From NCBI RefSeq assembly GCF_003626975.1, contig NZ_CP032616.1:2480001-2544000 (forward strand): a DNA stretch of 64,000 nt, read 5' to 3'. The notes beneath the pieces are model-generated. The model saw nothing but the letters and a program-made list of their open reading frames with translations, did not search any database and was not told the DNA's origin. This DNA is from Pseudomonas sp. DY-1 (GTDB taxonomy: Bacteria; Pseudomonadota; Gammaproteobacteria; Pseudomonadales; Pseudomonadaceae). Below, in pieces: positions 50,680-58,421 of the stretch. How positions within the stretch are numbered: the first letter of the stretch is position 1; each line of letters begins with the position of its first letter. The position numbers and the translations under genes are program-made.

Positions 50680-51618
50680 TCAACCCAGCGCAATCACCGC
50701 CTTGAGCATGGCCTTGAAAGTCGACTGCTGCTCTTCGCTGAACTGCGCGAAGACCTTTTCCTGTTGCTCACGGGCGATACGCCAGAGTTCCTCCGCCTGC
50801 TGCACACCGAGCGGTGTCAGGACGTAGCGCTCATCGGAATCGACCACCATACCCTTGCGTTTGAGAATGGCCACGGCTTCCTCGATCTCGCGCATGGGCA
50901 TTGCCACTTCACGCTGCAGGTCAGAGAGCCCCATGCCGGCGTCATTCTCCAGCACCATCAGCATCCGCGCCTCGCTGGTGCGCAGGCCGGTGGACAGCTG
51001 TTTCGGCTGGTAATCGGCCTGGTAGCCACGTACCGCCTGGGTCATCAGGTAGTAGAGGTTGTGCGCCAGGCGCCCCTGAAAAGCGCTGGAAGCGGGCTGG
51101 CCCTCGGACTTTCGAGTCATGCGGGTATGCGGCAGGACCATCGAATAGGCGCCCTGGTGATACAGCAGCGGCGAGCGACCGAAATCATCGAAACGGACCA
51201 CCTTGCCGATGAGAATCCAGTGGTCGCCGCCTTCCACCCACTGGTGCATCTCGCATTCGAAACGCGCGGCGCAGTCGGGCAGCAGCGGCGCGCCACCAAC
51301 GCCGGATTCCACCGCCACGCCCTCGAACTTGTCATCACGCGGGCGAGCGAACTGGTTGGACAAGTCGATCTGGTCGGCAGCGAGGATGTTCACCGCGAAA
51401 TGGCTGGCCCGCTCGAACACGGCCAGGCTGCTGGAGCGCTTGTCGATGCTCCAGAGGATCAGCGGCGGCTCCAGCGACACCGAGTTGAAGCTGTTGGCGG
51501 TGACACCCACGCGAGTGCCATCAGGTGCAGTGGCGGTCACCACCGTGACACCGGTGGCGAAGTTGCCCAGGGCGCGACGGAAGGCACGGGAATCGAAGAG
51601 AGTTTCTTGAGAGGACAT
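50680..51618 (-). CDS. p-Hydroxyphenylacetate 3-hydroxylase reductase component C1, with MarR-like domain
   Basis: 312 aa, about twice the length of HpaC. The N-terminal flavin-reductase domain (about 1-165: FRRALGNFATGVTVVTA, GVTANSFNSVSLEPPLILWSIDKRSSSL) passes reduced FMN to the oxygenase. The C-terminal part (about 180-312: LAHNLYYLMTQAVRGYQ, LRTSEARMLMVLENDAGMGLSDLQREVAM, RYVLTPLGVQQAEELW) is a MarR-like winged helix, as in the Acinetobacter C1 protein, where it is reported to be an autoinhibitory, substrate-sensing domain. The start at 51618 fits the family. Downstream of C2 in the same direction. Confidence 0.9.
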   Translation of the reverse strand: MSSQETLFDSRAFRRALGNFATGVTVVTATAPDGTRVGVTANSFNSVSLEPPLILWSIDKRSSSLAVFERASHFAVNILAADQIDLSNQFARPRDDKFEGVAVESGVGGAPLLPDCAARFECEMHQWVEGGDHWILIGKVVRFDDFGRSPLLYHQGAYSMVLPHTRMTRKSEGQPASSAFQGRLAHNLYYLMTQAVRGYQADYQPKQLSTGLRTSEARMLMVLENDAGMGLSDLQREVAMPMREIEEAVAILKRKGMVVDSDERYVLTPLGVQQAEELWRIAREQQEKVFAQFSEEQQSTFKAMLKAVIALG

Positions 51619-51718
51619 GACGCAACTCCTGGCGGCCGCCTTCCGGGACGGCCGCGCGTGAGTAGAGGATCGAGGCGGCGCGAGGCCGCCCCGCACGCAA
51701 GGGGATGGAGAGCCGGGC

Positions 51719-52888
51719 TCAGACCATGCTGGGGTCTGGCTCCAGCCCCATCAGCTCGCGGCCGAGGATTTGCGCGCAAACATCGTAGTCGGTGTAGGCA
51801 TGGGCGCCGGTCATGTGGGAGTCGCGGAACAGGCGCTGCATTTCGTTGTTCTCGAACCAACTGGTACCGCCGGCGGCCTCGAACAGACGGTCCACGGCCT
51901 GGATGCACATCTTCACCGCGTAGGCCTGGTTGGTGCGCCAGAAGGCCAGGGTCTCACGGCTCGGGTACTGGTGGCGCTCACCGTGTTCGGCGTGCTCCTG
52001 CCAGGTCTTTTCCAGCAAGGCGCGGGCGGCGGCGACCTGGTGGGTGGATTCGGCCAGGCGCATCAGCGCCGGCGTGGCGGTTCCCACACTCACGCCGGTA
52101 TAGGCGCGCACGCGGTTCTTCGTTTTCTCCTTGTAAGCCTCCAGCATGCGCTCGGCGATGCCCAGGCTGATGGCAGCAAAGCCGCTGGCAAAGTACGGAC
52201 GGTAGGGTGCGTAGAAGATCTTGCTGTCCGGGTACAGGCCGAAGCCGTCGGAACGGCCCTCCATCATGTCCTTGGCCGCCTGGATGCGGTAGTTCGGCAC
52301 GAAGGCGTCCCTGATGATCAGCGTCTTGGTTCCGCTGCCCTTCATGCCGGCGGCGTACCAGTCGTCGCGGATCTCGTAGTCGCTGCGCGGCAGTACGGCG
52401 AAGCAGTAGACCAGTTCGCCTTCGGTGCTCTTGCGGCGGCAGCCGACGATGGCCCACTCGGCATGGTCGCTACCACTGCTCCAGCCCATTTCGCCGCTGA
52501 ACAGAACCCCGCCCTCGACCTCTTCCACCTTGCCGAATGGTGCGATGGAGCTGCTGGCAGTGGCGTCGGAATCCTCGCCCCAGACTTCCTCCTGCAGGCG
52601 TGCGGAGAACATCGCCAACTGATGGCTGTGGGTACACAGCAAACTGAAGGCCCAGGCAGTGCTGGCGCAGGCACCGGCCAGGGCAACCACGCAATCGGCG
52701 AACTCCGGCAGGGAGATTTCCATGCCGCCGTACTTCTTCGGTTGCAGCGCGCGGTGCAGGCCAATGCCCTTGAGGATGGCGATGTTCTCGTCCGGGACCT
52801 TGCGAAGCTGCTCGGCCCTGGCGGCGTTGGCTGCGATGGCCGGCAGGATCGCCCTGAGGTCATCGAGCAGTGGATTTGGCTTTTTCAT
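51719..52888 (-). CDS. p-Hydroxyphenylacetate 3-hydroxylase oxygenase component C2
   Basis: 389 aa acyl-CoA dehydrogenase-fold flavin monooxygenase that hydroxylates 4-hydroxyphenylacetate to homoprotocatechuate with FMNH2 from C1. Visible: LQPKKYGGMEISLPEFADCVVALAGACASTAWAFSLLCTHSHQLAMF (His region of the active site), GEMGWSSGSDHAEWAIVG (Ser region), and the C-terminal MTGAHAYTDYDVCAQILGRELMG. This is the Acinetobacter-type enzyme, not the HpaB found in Pseudomonas aeruginosa. It sits between hpaR and C1. Confidence 0.9.
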   Translation of the reverse strand: MKKPNPLLDDLRAILPAIAANAARAEQLRKVPDENIAILKGIGLHRALQPKKYGGMEISLPEFADCVVALAGACASTAWAFSLLCTHSHQLAMFSARLQEEVWGEDSDATASSSIAPFGKVEEVEGGVLFSGEMGWSSGSDHAEWAIVGCRRKSTEGELVYCFAVLPRSDYEIRDDWYAAGMKGSGTKTLIIRDAFVPNYRIQAAKDMMEGRSDGFGLYPDSKIFYAPYRPYFASGFAAISLGIAERMLEAYKEKTKNRVRAYTGVSVGTATPALMRLAESTHQVAAARALLEKTWQEHAEHGERHQYPSRETLAFWRTNQAYAVKMCIQAVDRLFEAAGGTSWFENNEMQRLFRDSHMTGAHAYTDYDVCAQILGRELMGLEPDPSMV

Positions 52889-53121
52889 GTCGAGGCCCTG
52901 CTTATTGTAAGTACTTGGAAAAGGCCAGGCGGATGGCTCATCTCGATGCGTAACGGCACGGGACGCCGGAGCCTGAAACGAGTAACCGAAGTGAATGCAG
53001 GGCGATTATGGGACGGGGCGTAGGCCCCAAAAATGGACGTTACGGTCTCTCGATTGCACTTTTCATGGCGCGCCGGGTGCATTGCACACCCGGCATATCC
53101 CCTAGGATGCCGTTGGTGCGA
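52889..53121. promoter_or_regulatory. C2 upstream region with a hairpin after hpaR
   Basis: GCCGGGTG (53072-53079) and CACCCGGC (53087-53094) form an eight-base-pair hairpin close after the hpaR stop, without a U-run. AAGTACTT lies about 25 bases before the C2 start. No clear promoter was assigned. Confidence 0.4.
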
Positions 53122-53544
53122 TCAGGGCTTGATCTGCTTCAACTCGTTGAGCAATTCGAAGAGCTGCTTGAGCTTCGCCTCGCCGAACTGATCCTGGATC
53201 TTCTGGTAATTGGCTTCCATCCCCGAGCTCATGGAGACAAAGCACTGCTGGCCCTTTTCGGTGAGGTTCACCAACACACGGCGCTGGTCTTGCGGGGCCT
53301 TGCGGCGCACCACCATGCCATCACGCTCCAGACGCGCCAGCACGCCGGTCATGCTCGGCTTGAGGATGCAGGCAAGGTCGGCAAGCTGGTAACTCTCCAG
53401 TTCACCGTGCTGGCGCAGCAGGCGGATCACCCGCCATTGCTGTTCGGTCAGGTCGTGCTGGTTGAGCAGGGGACGGAAGAAACTCATGGTCGCTTCGCGC
53501 GCCTGCAACAGGGTGAGGGTCAGGGAGGGGCGGGTTTCGGGCAT
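53122..53544 (-). CDS. hpaR: Homoprotocatechuate degradation operon regulator HpaR (MarR family)
   Basis: 140 aa MarR winged-helix repressor: RPSLTLTLLQAREATMSFFRPLLNQHDLTEQQWRVIRLL, the recognition helix region ADLACILKPSMTGVLARLERDGMVVRRKAPQDQRRVLVNLTEKG. In enterobacteria HpaR represses the meta-cleavage operon until the aromatic acid is present. A perfect ATATTTT/AAAATAT palindrome lies about 30 bases upstream and may be its own operator. Confidence 0.93.
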   Translation of the reverse strand: MPETRPSLTLTLLQAREATMSFFRPLLNQHDLTEQQWRVIRLLRQHGELESYQLADLACILKPSMTGVLARLERDGMVVRRKAPQDQRRVLVNLTEKGQQCFVSMSSGMEANYQKIQDQFGEAKLKQLFELLNELKQIKP

Positions 53545-53572
53545 GGCGGCTGTGGTCCGGGAAGTATCGTGA

Positions 53573-53590
53573 ATATTTTAACGAAAATAT
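53573..53590. promoter_or_regulatory. Probable HpaR operator
   Basis: ATATTTTAACGAAAATAT: seven-base perfect arms, 29 bases before the hpaR start. It contains TTAACGAAA, also present in front of hpaG1. Confidence 0.6.
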
Positions 53591-53618
53591 CCCCGGCACT
53601 GCAGCCCGGCAAGTGGAG

Positions 53619-53643
53619 CGGGCGGACGTCCGACGTCCGCCCG
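53619..53643 (-). terminator. Strong hairpin after the APC permease gene
   Basis: Eleven-base perfect arms CGGGCGGACGT and ACGTCCGCCCG around CCG, nine bases beyond the permease stop. No U-run, so it is a probable but untypical terminator. Confidence 0.5.
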
Positions 53644-53651
53644 TTGACGCA

Positions 53652-54974
53652 TCAGGCCTCTTCAAAGCTCAGTTCAGGTGGTTGGCGTCGGAAGCCACCG
53701 GTCAACCAGCCGAGGTAGATCACCCCCAGCGCCAGCCAGGAGAGGCCGAGGATGATTGCCAGGTGGTCCAGGCTGACCATCAGCCAGAGGGTCGCCACCA
53801 TACCTGTCAGCGGGAACAGCAGGAACTGCACCAGCTCGCGCGGGCCGCGGCGATCACCGTTGAGCCAGTAGTGGAATATCACCGATAGGTTCACCAGGGT
53901 GAATGCCAGGAAGGCGCCGAAGTTGATGAAGGACGTGGACGTGGTCACGTCCATCTGCAGCGCCAGCAGGGCTACCACGCCACACAGCACGATGCTCCCA
54001 ACCGGCGTGCCGAAGCGCTCGCTCAGGCGACCGAACAGGGATGGCGGCAGCACGCCGTCGCGCCCCATGGCGAACAGCAGGCGCGAGGCGCTGGCCTGGG
54101 CCGACAGGCCCGAGGTGAACTGCCCGACGATCAGGCCAATGAGGAAGATCGAGACGAACACATCGCCGCCGATGTTGCGGGCAATTTCGTAGGCCGCCGA
54201 ATCGGCGCTCTGGAACTCGGTCGACGGGTGCGCCAGCTGCACGAAGTACGAGGTGGTGATAAAGATCAGCCCGCCGATCAGGGTAATCAGCAGGATTGCC
54301 TTGGGGATGGTGCGACGCGGGTCACGGGTTTCCTCGGTCAGGGTGCTCACGGCATCGAAGCCGAGGAAGGAATAGCAGGCGATGGCCGCGCCGCTCATGA
54401 TCAGCGGCAGCTGCATCCCCTCCTTGATGAAGGGGGCCAGCGACCACAGCGGCTTGCTCGCATCACCCAGCACGTAGTGCACGCAGAGCGCGACGAAGGC
54501 GACCAATACCAGGAACTGCACCAGCATCAGTGCGCCGTTGACGTTCTTCGCCAGGCGCAATCCCACCACATTGATCGCAGTGGTCACCCCGATGAACGCC
54601 AGCACCCAGACGGGCTGGGGCACATTGGGAAACGCCGAGTGCAGGTACGCCGCACCGATCAACCAGATGGCCATCGGCAAGAAGAGGTAATCCAGCAATA
54701 CCGCCCAGCCGGCAAGGAACCCCAGTTTGGGGTTGATGGCCTTGCGGACATAACTGTAGGCCGAGCCGGCCACCGGGAAGGCAGCGGCCATCCGGGCATA
54801 GCTGAACGCAGTGAAGAGCATGGCCACGGAAGCCGCCACGTAGGCGGCCGGGACCACACCGCCAGTGGTGTCGGCGAGGATGCCGAAGGTGCCAAGAACG
54901 ATGATCGGGGTCATGTAGGCGATGCCGAAAAGCACCACCGACCCCAGCGACAAGGTGCGCTGAAGATGAGCCAT
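53652..54974 (-). CDS. APC-family amino acid/amine permease, PuuP-like
   Basis: 440 aa, about twelve helices: SLGSVVLFGIAYMTPIIVLGTFGI (helix 1 with the unwound stretch), ARMAAAFPVAGSAYSYVRKAINPKLGFLAGWAVLLDYLFLPM, and CYSFLGFDAVSTLTEETRDPRRTIPKAI in helix 6. These features are shared with putrescine importers. It follows the carbon-nitrogen hydrolase gene in the same direction, suggesting import of the hydrolase substrate. Confidence 0.87.
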   Translation of the reverse strand: MAHLQRTLSLGSVVLFGIAYMTPIIVLGTFGILADTTGGVVPAAYVAASVAMLFTAFSYARMAAAFPVAGSAYSYVRKAINPKLGFLAGWAVLLDYLFLPMAIWLIGAAYLHSAFPNVPQPVWVLAFIGVTTAINVVGLRLAKNVNGALMLVQFLVLVAFVALCVHYVLGDASKPLWSLAPFIKEGMQLPLIMSGAAIACYSFLGFDAVSTLTEETRDPRRTIPKAILLITLIGGLIFITTSYFVQLAHPSTEFQSADSAAYEIARNIGGDVFVSIFLIGLIVGQFTSGLSAQASASRLLFAMGRDGVLPPSLFGRLSERFGTPVGSIVLCGVVALLALQMDVTTSTSFINFGAFLAFTLVNLSVIFHYWLNGDRRGPRELVQFLLFPLTGMVATLWLMVSLDHLAIILGLSWLALGVIYLGWLTGGFRRQPPELSFEEA

Positions 54975-55059
54975 TACCGCTACTCCGAATTGTTGGTTGT
55001 TGTGACAGAGCCGAAGTCGGCGTGAAGCGGCCGCCCTGCGGATGGGGCGGCCAAAGGGG

Positions 55060-55875
55060 TCAGGAAATCAGCAGCTCGCGACGACCGTCTGCGTGGTCGA
55101 TACGCTCGCCCGGCAGCACGAACCGGCGCTCGTCCAGATAGCGATAGTCGCGGCGCGCAGATTCGAGTCGGGTCATGTCCAGTTCTACGATCTGCCGGCA
55201 CTCCTCCCGCCCGGCCTCGCAGAGCAGTTGGCCGAAGGGGTCGACCACCGCGCTGCCACCCGCGAACACCAGGCTGCCATCACCCTCGCCCACGCGGTTC
55301 ACCATCACGGCGTATGCCTGGTTCTCCATGGCACGGGCCATGATCGCGGTACGGTGGGTGGGGCCATAGGGGTCCATGTTGCCATTGGTCACCAGGATCA
55401 GCTCTGCACCCAATTGGCCAAGGGCGCGGGCGCTCTCCGGAAACTCGATGTCGAAACAGATCAGGATGCCGACGCGAATGCCTTTCCACAGCGCGGTGGC
55501 GTAACGGTCCCCGGGCGTGAAGATGCCGCGATCCGATGCCCACAAGTGAGTCTTGCGATAGCGCAGGGCGATGCCGTCCGGTGTGATCAGCAGCGTGGTG
55601 TTGTAGAAGGTTCCGGCATCGTTCTCCGCCACTCCGACGACCACCGCCACATTGCGCTCACGCGCAGCGCGCTGGACGGCCTGCACGCTGGGGCCATCCA
55701 GCGGCTCGGCAACGGCGGCGACGTTGGCTTCGGTGGGGAAACCCATCAATTGGGTTTCCGGAAAAACCACCAGGTCCGTACCCGGAGCACAGGCGGAGAT
55801 GGCCTGGAGGGTACGTTCGAGGTTGTAGGCAGTGTCGCCGTCACGGCCGGCGAGTTGGACGAGTTCGACCTTCAT
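55060..55875 (-). CDS. Carbon-nitrogen hydrolase (nitrilase superfamily), DavA-like
   Basis: 271 aa with the Glu-Lys-Cys triad: Glu in VVFPETQLMGFP, Lys in RYRKTHLWASD, Cys in GILICFDIEFPESARALGQLGAELILV, plus NGNMDPYGPTHRTAIMARAMENQAYAVMVNRVG. The overall pattern resembles 5-aminopentanamidase (DavA) of lysine breakdown, but no davB or davT is adjacent, so only an aliphatic amidase role is claimed. Divergent from the LuxR regulator at 56010 and followed by a PuuP-like permease. Confidence 0.86.
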   Translation of the reverse strand: MKVELVQLAGRDGDTAYNLERTLQAISACAPGTDLVVFPETQLMGFPTEANVAAVAEPLDGPSVQAVQRAARERNVAVVVGVAENDAGTFYNTTLLITPDGIALRYRKTHLWASDRGIFTPGDRYATALWKGIRVGILICFDIEFPESARALGQLGAELILVTNGNMDPYGPTHRTAIMARAMENQAYAVMVNRVGEGDGSLVFAGGSAVVDPFGQLLCEAGREECRQIVELDMTRLESARRDYRYLDERRFVLPGERIDHADGRRELLIS

Positions 55876-56009
55876 GGGTGCTCCTGGTTCTTGTCAGCGG
55901 GCGAGCAGACGTCAGAATGCTCTGCACCCGCCCTGGCATGTCCGGAGTATGGAACGCGACAGGGCCTGGAGTAATTACGCGGGTGTGGTAACCCATCGGG
56001 GGTAGAAAC

Positions 56010-56798
56010 ATGAGTCTTACCTTGCAGGACATCGCCTGGCACCAGTCCGTCGGGCGGTTGATCGAACAGCTCGATCGCCCAGGCTTCTGGATCGCCCTGG
56101 TTCGCCAGCTGGAGCAGTACGTGCCTTTCGATAGCTGGGTCGCCCTGCTCTTCAGTCATGGACGCCCCCAGGTGCTCGCCGAATGTCCGGGCGCGGATGG
56201 CGGACCTGACCCGCTGTTCCAGGATTACCTGCGCGGCCTTTACCTGCTGGACCCCTTCTACATCGCCAGCCGCGAGCACAACACCGGCGGCCTGTTCCGT
56301 CTCGCTGACGTGGCGCCGGAATGCTTCGAGCAGACCGATTACTACCAGCGCTACTTCCGGCTCAACGTCGTAGCCGACGAGGTGCAGCTGAACGTGCCGC
56401 TCGATGGCGGGCGGACGCTATGCCTTTCGTTGGGCTCGCGGCAGCGCTTCAGCCCGGAGCAAATCGCCTTGCTCGGCCTGATCCAGCCCTGGGTTGCCGG
56501 TCTGATGCGCCAGCGCCTGGCTTTCGAGCAAGAGCTGATGGCCAACCCGCCTCCACCCGCCCCAGCTTGGCAGGAACAGCTGGAAGCCGCCGGCCAGAAG
56601 GTAGAAAGCGCCCTGACCGCCCGCGAACTGGAGGTCGGCCGCCTGATGCTGAGCGGCTGTTCGAGCAAGGAGATCGCACGCAAGCTGGATATCTCCGCCG
56701 AGACGGTGAAGGTCCACCGCAAGCACATCTACAGCAAGCTGGGGATCAAGTCTCAGTCGGAGCTGTTCCGCCTGTTCCTGAAGGCGCAGGAGGGGTAA
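56010..56798 (+). CDS. LuxR-family transcriptional regulator
   Basis: 262 aa. An N-terminal sensor region of no assigned domain (about 1-190) and a C-terminal GerE/LuxR HTH (about 200-258: LTARELEVGRLMLSGCSSKEIARKLDISAETVKVHRKHIYSKLGIKSQSELFRLF). No response-regulator receiver and no obvious autoinducer pocket motif. Divergent from the hydrolase-permease pair, which it probably controls. The remnant at 38295 appears to come from a gene of similar type. Confidence 0.88.
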   Translation: MSLTLQDIAWHQSVGRLIEQLDRPGFWIALVRQLEQYVPFDSWVALLFSHGRPQVLAECPGADGGPDPLFQDYLRGLYLLDPFYIASREHNTGGLFRLADVAPECFEQTDYYQRYFRLNVVADEVQLNVPLDGGRTLCLSLGSRQRFSPEQIALLGLIQPWVAGLMRQRLAFEQELMANPPPPAPAWQEQLEAAGQKVESALTARELEVGRLMLSGCSSKEIARKLDISAETVKVHRKHIYSKLGIKSQSELFRLFLKAQEG

Positions 56799-56858
56799 GC
56801 GGGCTCGGTATTCTGCTTGCAGAGTGATAATTCGGTTTGATGAATGACATCCTGCCAA

Positions 56859-57122
56859 TCAACCGTTACTGCAACCCTGGCCAAAAACCACATATTCCAG
56901 GCGATGAACTTTGCCCTGATGATCTTCGTAGGTCATATAGGCCGGAACCACGCCGCAGACATCGGAAATTTCACTTCGAGAAAGAACTTTGGCGATATCA
57001 AGTTCCATCCCGTAGTGATACTGCTCGATCACGGGTTCCCCGGCGACAGTGGATTCTGCCGGCTCTTCAGCCAAGGCGAAGGCAGACATGCCGGCAAGAA
57101 CCAGCAAGGCAAGAGCTTTCAT
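56859..57122 (-). CDS. DUF2790 small secreted protein
   Basis: 87 aa. Signal peptide MKALALLVLAGMSAFALA, then EEPAESTVAGEPVIEQYHYGMELDIAKVLSRSEISDVCGVVPAYMTYEDHQGKVHRLEYVVFGQGCSNG; two Cys (one in DVCGVVP, one in GQGCSNG) that may form a disulfide in the periplasm. The EQYHYGMxLDIAKV and MTYED motifs define DUF2790, a family common in Pseudomonas with no known function. A perfect ten-base-arm hairpin lies about 33 bases upstream of its start. Confidence 0.88.
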   Translation of the reverse strand: MKALALLVLAGMSAFALAEEPAESTVAGEPVIEQYHYGMELDIAKVLSRSEISDVCGVVPAYMTYEDHQGKVHRLEYVVFGQGCSNG

Positions 57123-57154
57123 TGGATTGTTTCCCGAGTGCTTGGAATTTGGAA

Positions 57155-57185
57155 CTTCGGCCAGCTCTCCACGAACTGGCCGAAG
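57155..57185 (-). promoter_or_regulatory. Perfect inverted repeat upstream of the DUF2790 gene
   Basis: Arms CTTCGGCCAG and CTGGCCGAAG with an 11-base spacer, 33 bases before the DUF2790 start codon. Either an operator or a 5' leader hairpin; it lacks a U-run. Confidence 0.55.
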
Positions 57186-57301
57186 GTACAGCGCAACACC
57201 TTTCGGTGATGTTTACGGCAGCAAGTGCCTCATCGTGGGAGGCGGGATAATTTTAATATTCGGGAAACTTCACAAACAGCGCCGGATACAACAAGGACTG
57301 T

Positions 57302-58213
57302 TTACTGTGCGAACAGCAATCCATCGAGCCAGCCGGTAGTTTCCGGCCTGGCGCCCTTCTCCCCTATCACCACGGTGCAGGTCATGCCGGCAGCCAGCAG
57401 CACGCCTTCGGGAACCTCGTCCAGGTGGATGCGCACCGGCACCCGCTGGGCCAGTCGCACCCAGTTGAACGTCGGGTTCACGTCGGCGATCAGCTCGCGG
57501 CTTTCCGGGTTATCGCGGTCGTAGATGCCACGGGCGATGCTGTCCACTCGCCCGGTGAGGCGCTCGCCGCTCATCAGCCTGAGTTCGGCAAGATCCCCTA
57601 CCTTGATGCGTGGCAGGCGGGTCTCTTCGAAGTAGCCGTTGACGTAGTAGGACTGCTCGTCCACCAGGGCCATGCTGGCTTCGCCGCGCTCGGCGAAGTC
57701 GCCCTTGTAGACGTTGAGGTTGGTGATATGCCCAGCCACCGGCGCCCGGACTTCGGTTCGCGCCAGGTTGAGCTTGGCGGCATCCAGGGCGGAGACAGCC
57801 TCCTGGTATTCAGCCAGGGCGGCGGCGGCCAGGTGGCCGGCGTCTTCGCGGCTCTCGCGGGATACCACCAGGTCGTCCATCTCGGCGCGGCGGTCGGCAT
57901 TGACCTTGCGCATGGCGAGCGCCGCCTTGCGGGCCGCCACCAGGGCTTCGGCCTGCTCCACTACTACTGCGTAGTGGGACGGGTCGATGCGCAACAGCAG
58001 GTCACCGGCCTCTACCTGCTGGTTGTCGCGTACCGGCACGTCCACCACCAGGCCGGCCACGTCCGGGGCGATGTTGATCACATCGGCGCGCACGCGACCG
58101 TCGCGGGTCCAGGGCGAGTCCATGTAGTGCTGCCAGAGGGTGCGCACCAGCACGACCGCCAGCGCGAGGATGAGCAGGGTCGCGCCGACACTGATGATTC
58201 GTTTCAGGGACAT
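57302..58213 (-). CDS. HlyD-family membrane fusion protein (AaeA-like)
   Basis: 303 aa periplasmic adaptor anchored by one N-terminal helix (IISVGATLLILALAVVLVRTLW). Biotinyl-lipoyl-like halves: RADVINIAPDVAGLVVDVPVRDNQQVEAGDLLLRIDPSHY and RTEVRAPVAGHITNLNVYKGDFAERG, with a coiled-coil hairpin between (about 75-150). Links the FUSC pump to the outer-membrane channel. Seven bases after the DUF1656 gene; last gene of the efflux operon. Confidence 0.92.
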   Translation of the reverse strand: MSLKRIISVGATLLILALAVVLVRTLWQHYMDSPWTRDGRVRADVINIAPDVAGLVVDVPVRDNQQVEAGDLLLRIDPSHYAVVVEQAEALVAARKAALAMRKVNADRRAEMDDLVVSRESREDAGHLAAAALAEYQEAVSALDAAKLNLARTEVRAPVAGHITNLNVYKGDFAERGEASMALVDEQSYYVNGYFEETRLPRIKVGDLAELRLMSGERLTGRVDSIARGIYDRDNPESRELIADVNPTFNWVRLAQRVPVRIHLDEVPEGVLLAAGMTCTVVIGEKGARPETTGWLDGLLFAQ

Positions 58214-58220
58214 GGAAGCC

Positions 58221-58421
58221 TCAACGGTAGATGGTCAGCGCCAGGGCGCCATACAGGCAGGTGAACAGGCCGACACGGAGCAGCGCCGGGTGCCAGGCGT
58301 GGCGGTAGAGGCCACACCAGGCGAACAGTCGATCCAGCGCCCAGCCGAGCAGGAACGCCACCAGGAACAAAAGGGTCAGGCTCGGCAGGTAGACACCGTG
58401 CAGTGCGATTTCACGCGGCAT
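58221..58421 (-). CDS. DUF1656 (AaeX-like) small membrane protein
   Basis: 66 aa: MPREIALHGVYLPSLTLLFLVAFLLGWALDRLFAWCGLYRHAWHPALLRVGLFTCLYGALALTIY, with two hydrophobic segments and the family start EIALHGVYLP. Standard companion of FUSC/HlyD aromatic-acid efflux pumps; role unknown. The start at 58421 overlaps the FUSC stop by 11 bases; a longer in-frame start is FUSC DNA. Confidence 0.9.
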   Translation of the reverse strand: MPREIALHGVYLPSLTLLFLVAFLLGWALDRLFAWCGLYRHAWHPALLRVGLFTCLYGALALTIYR

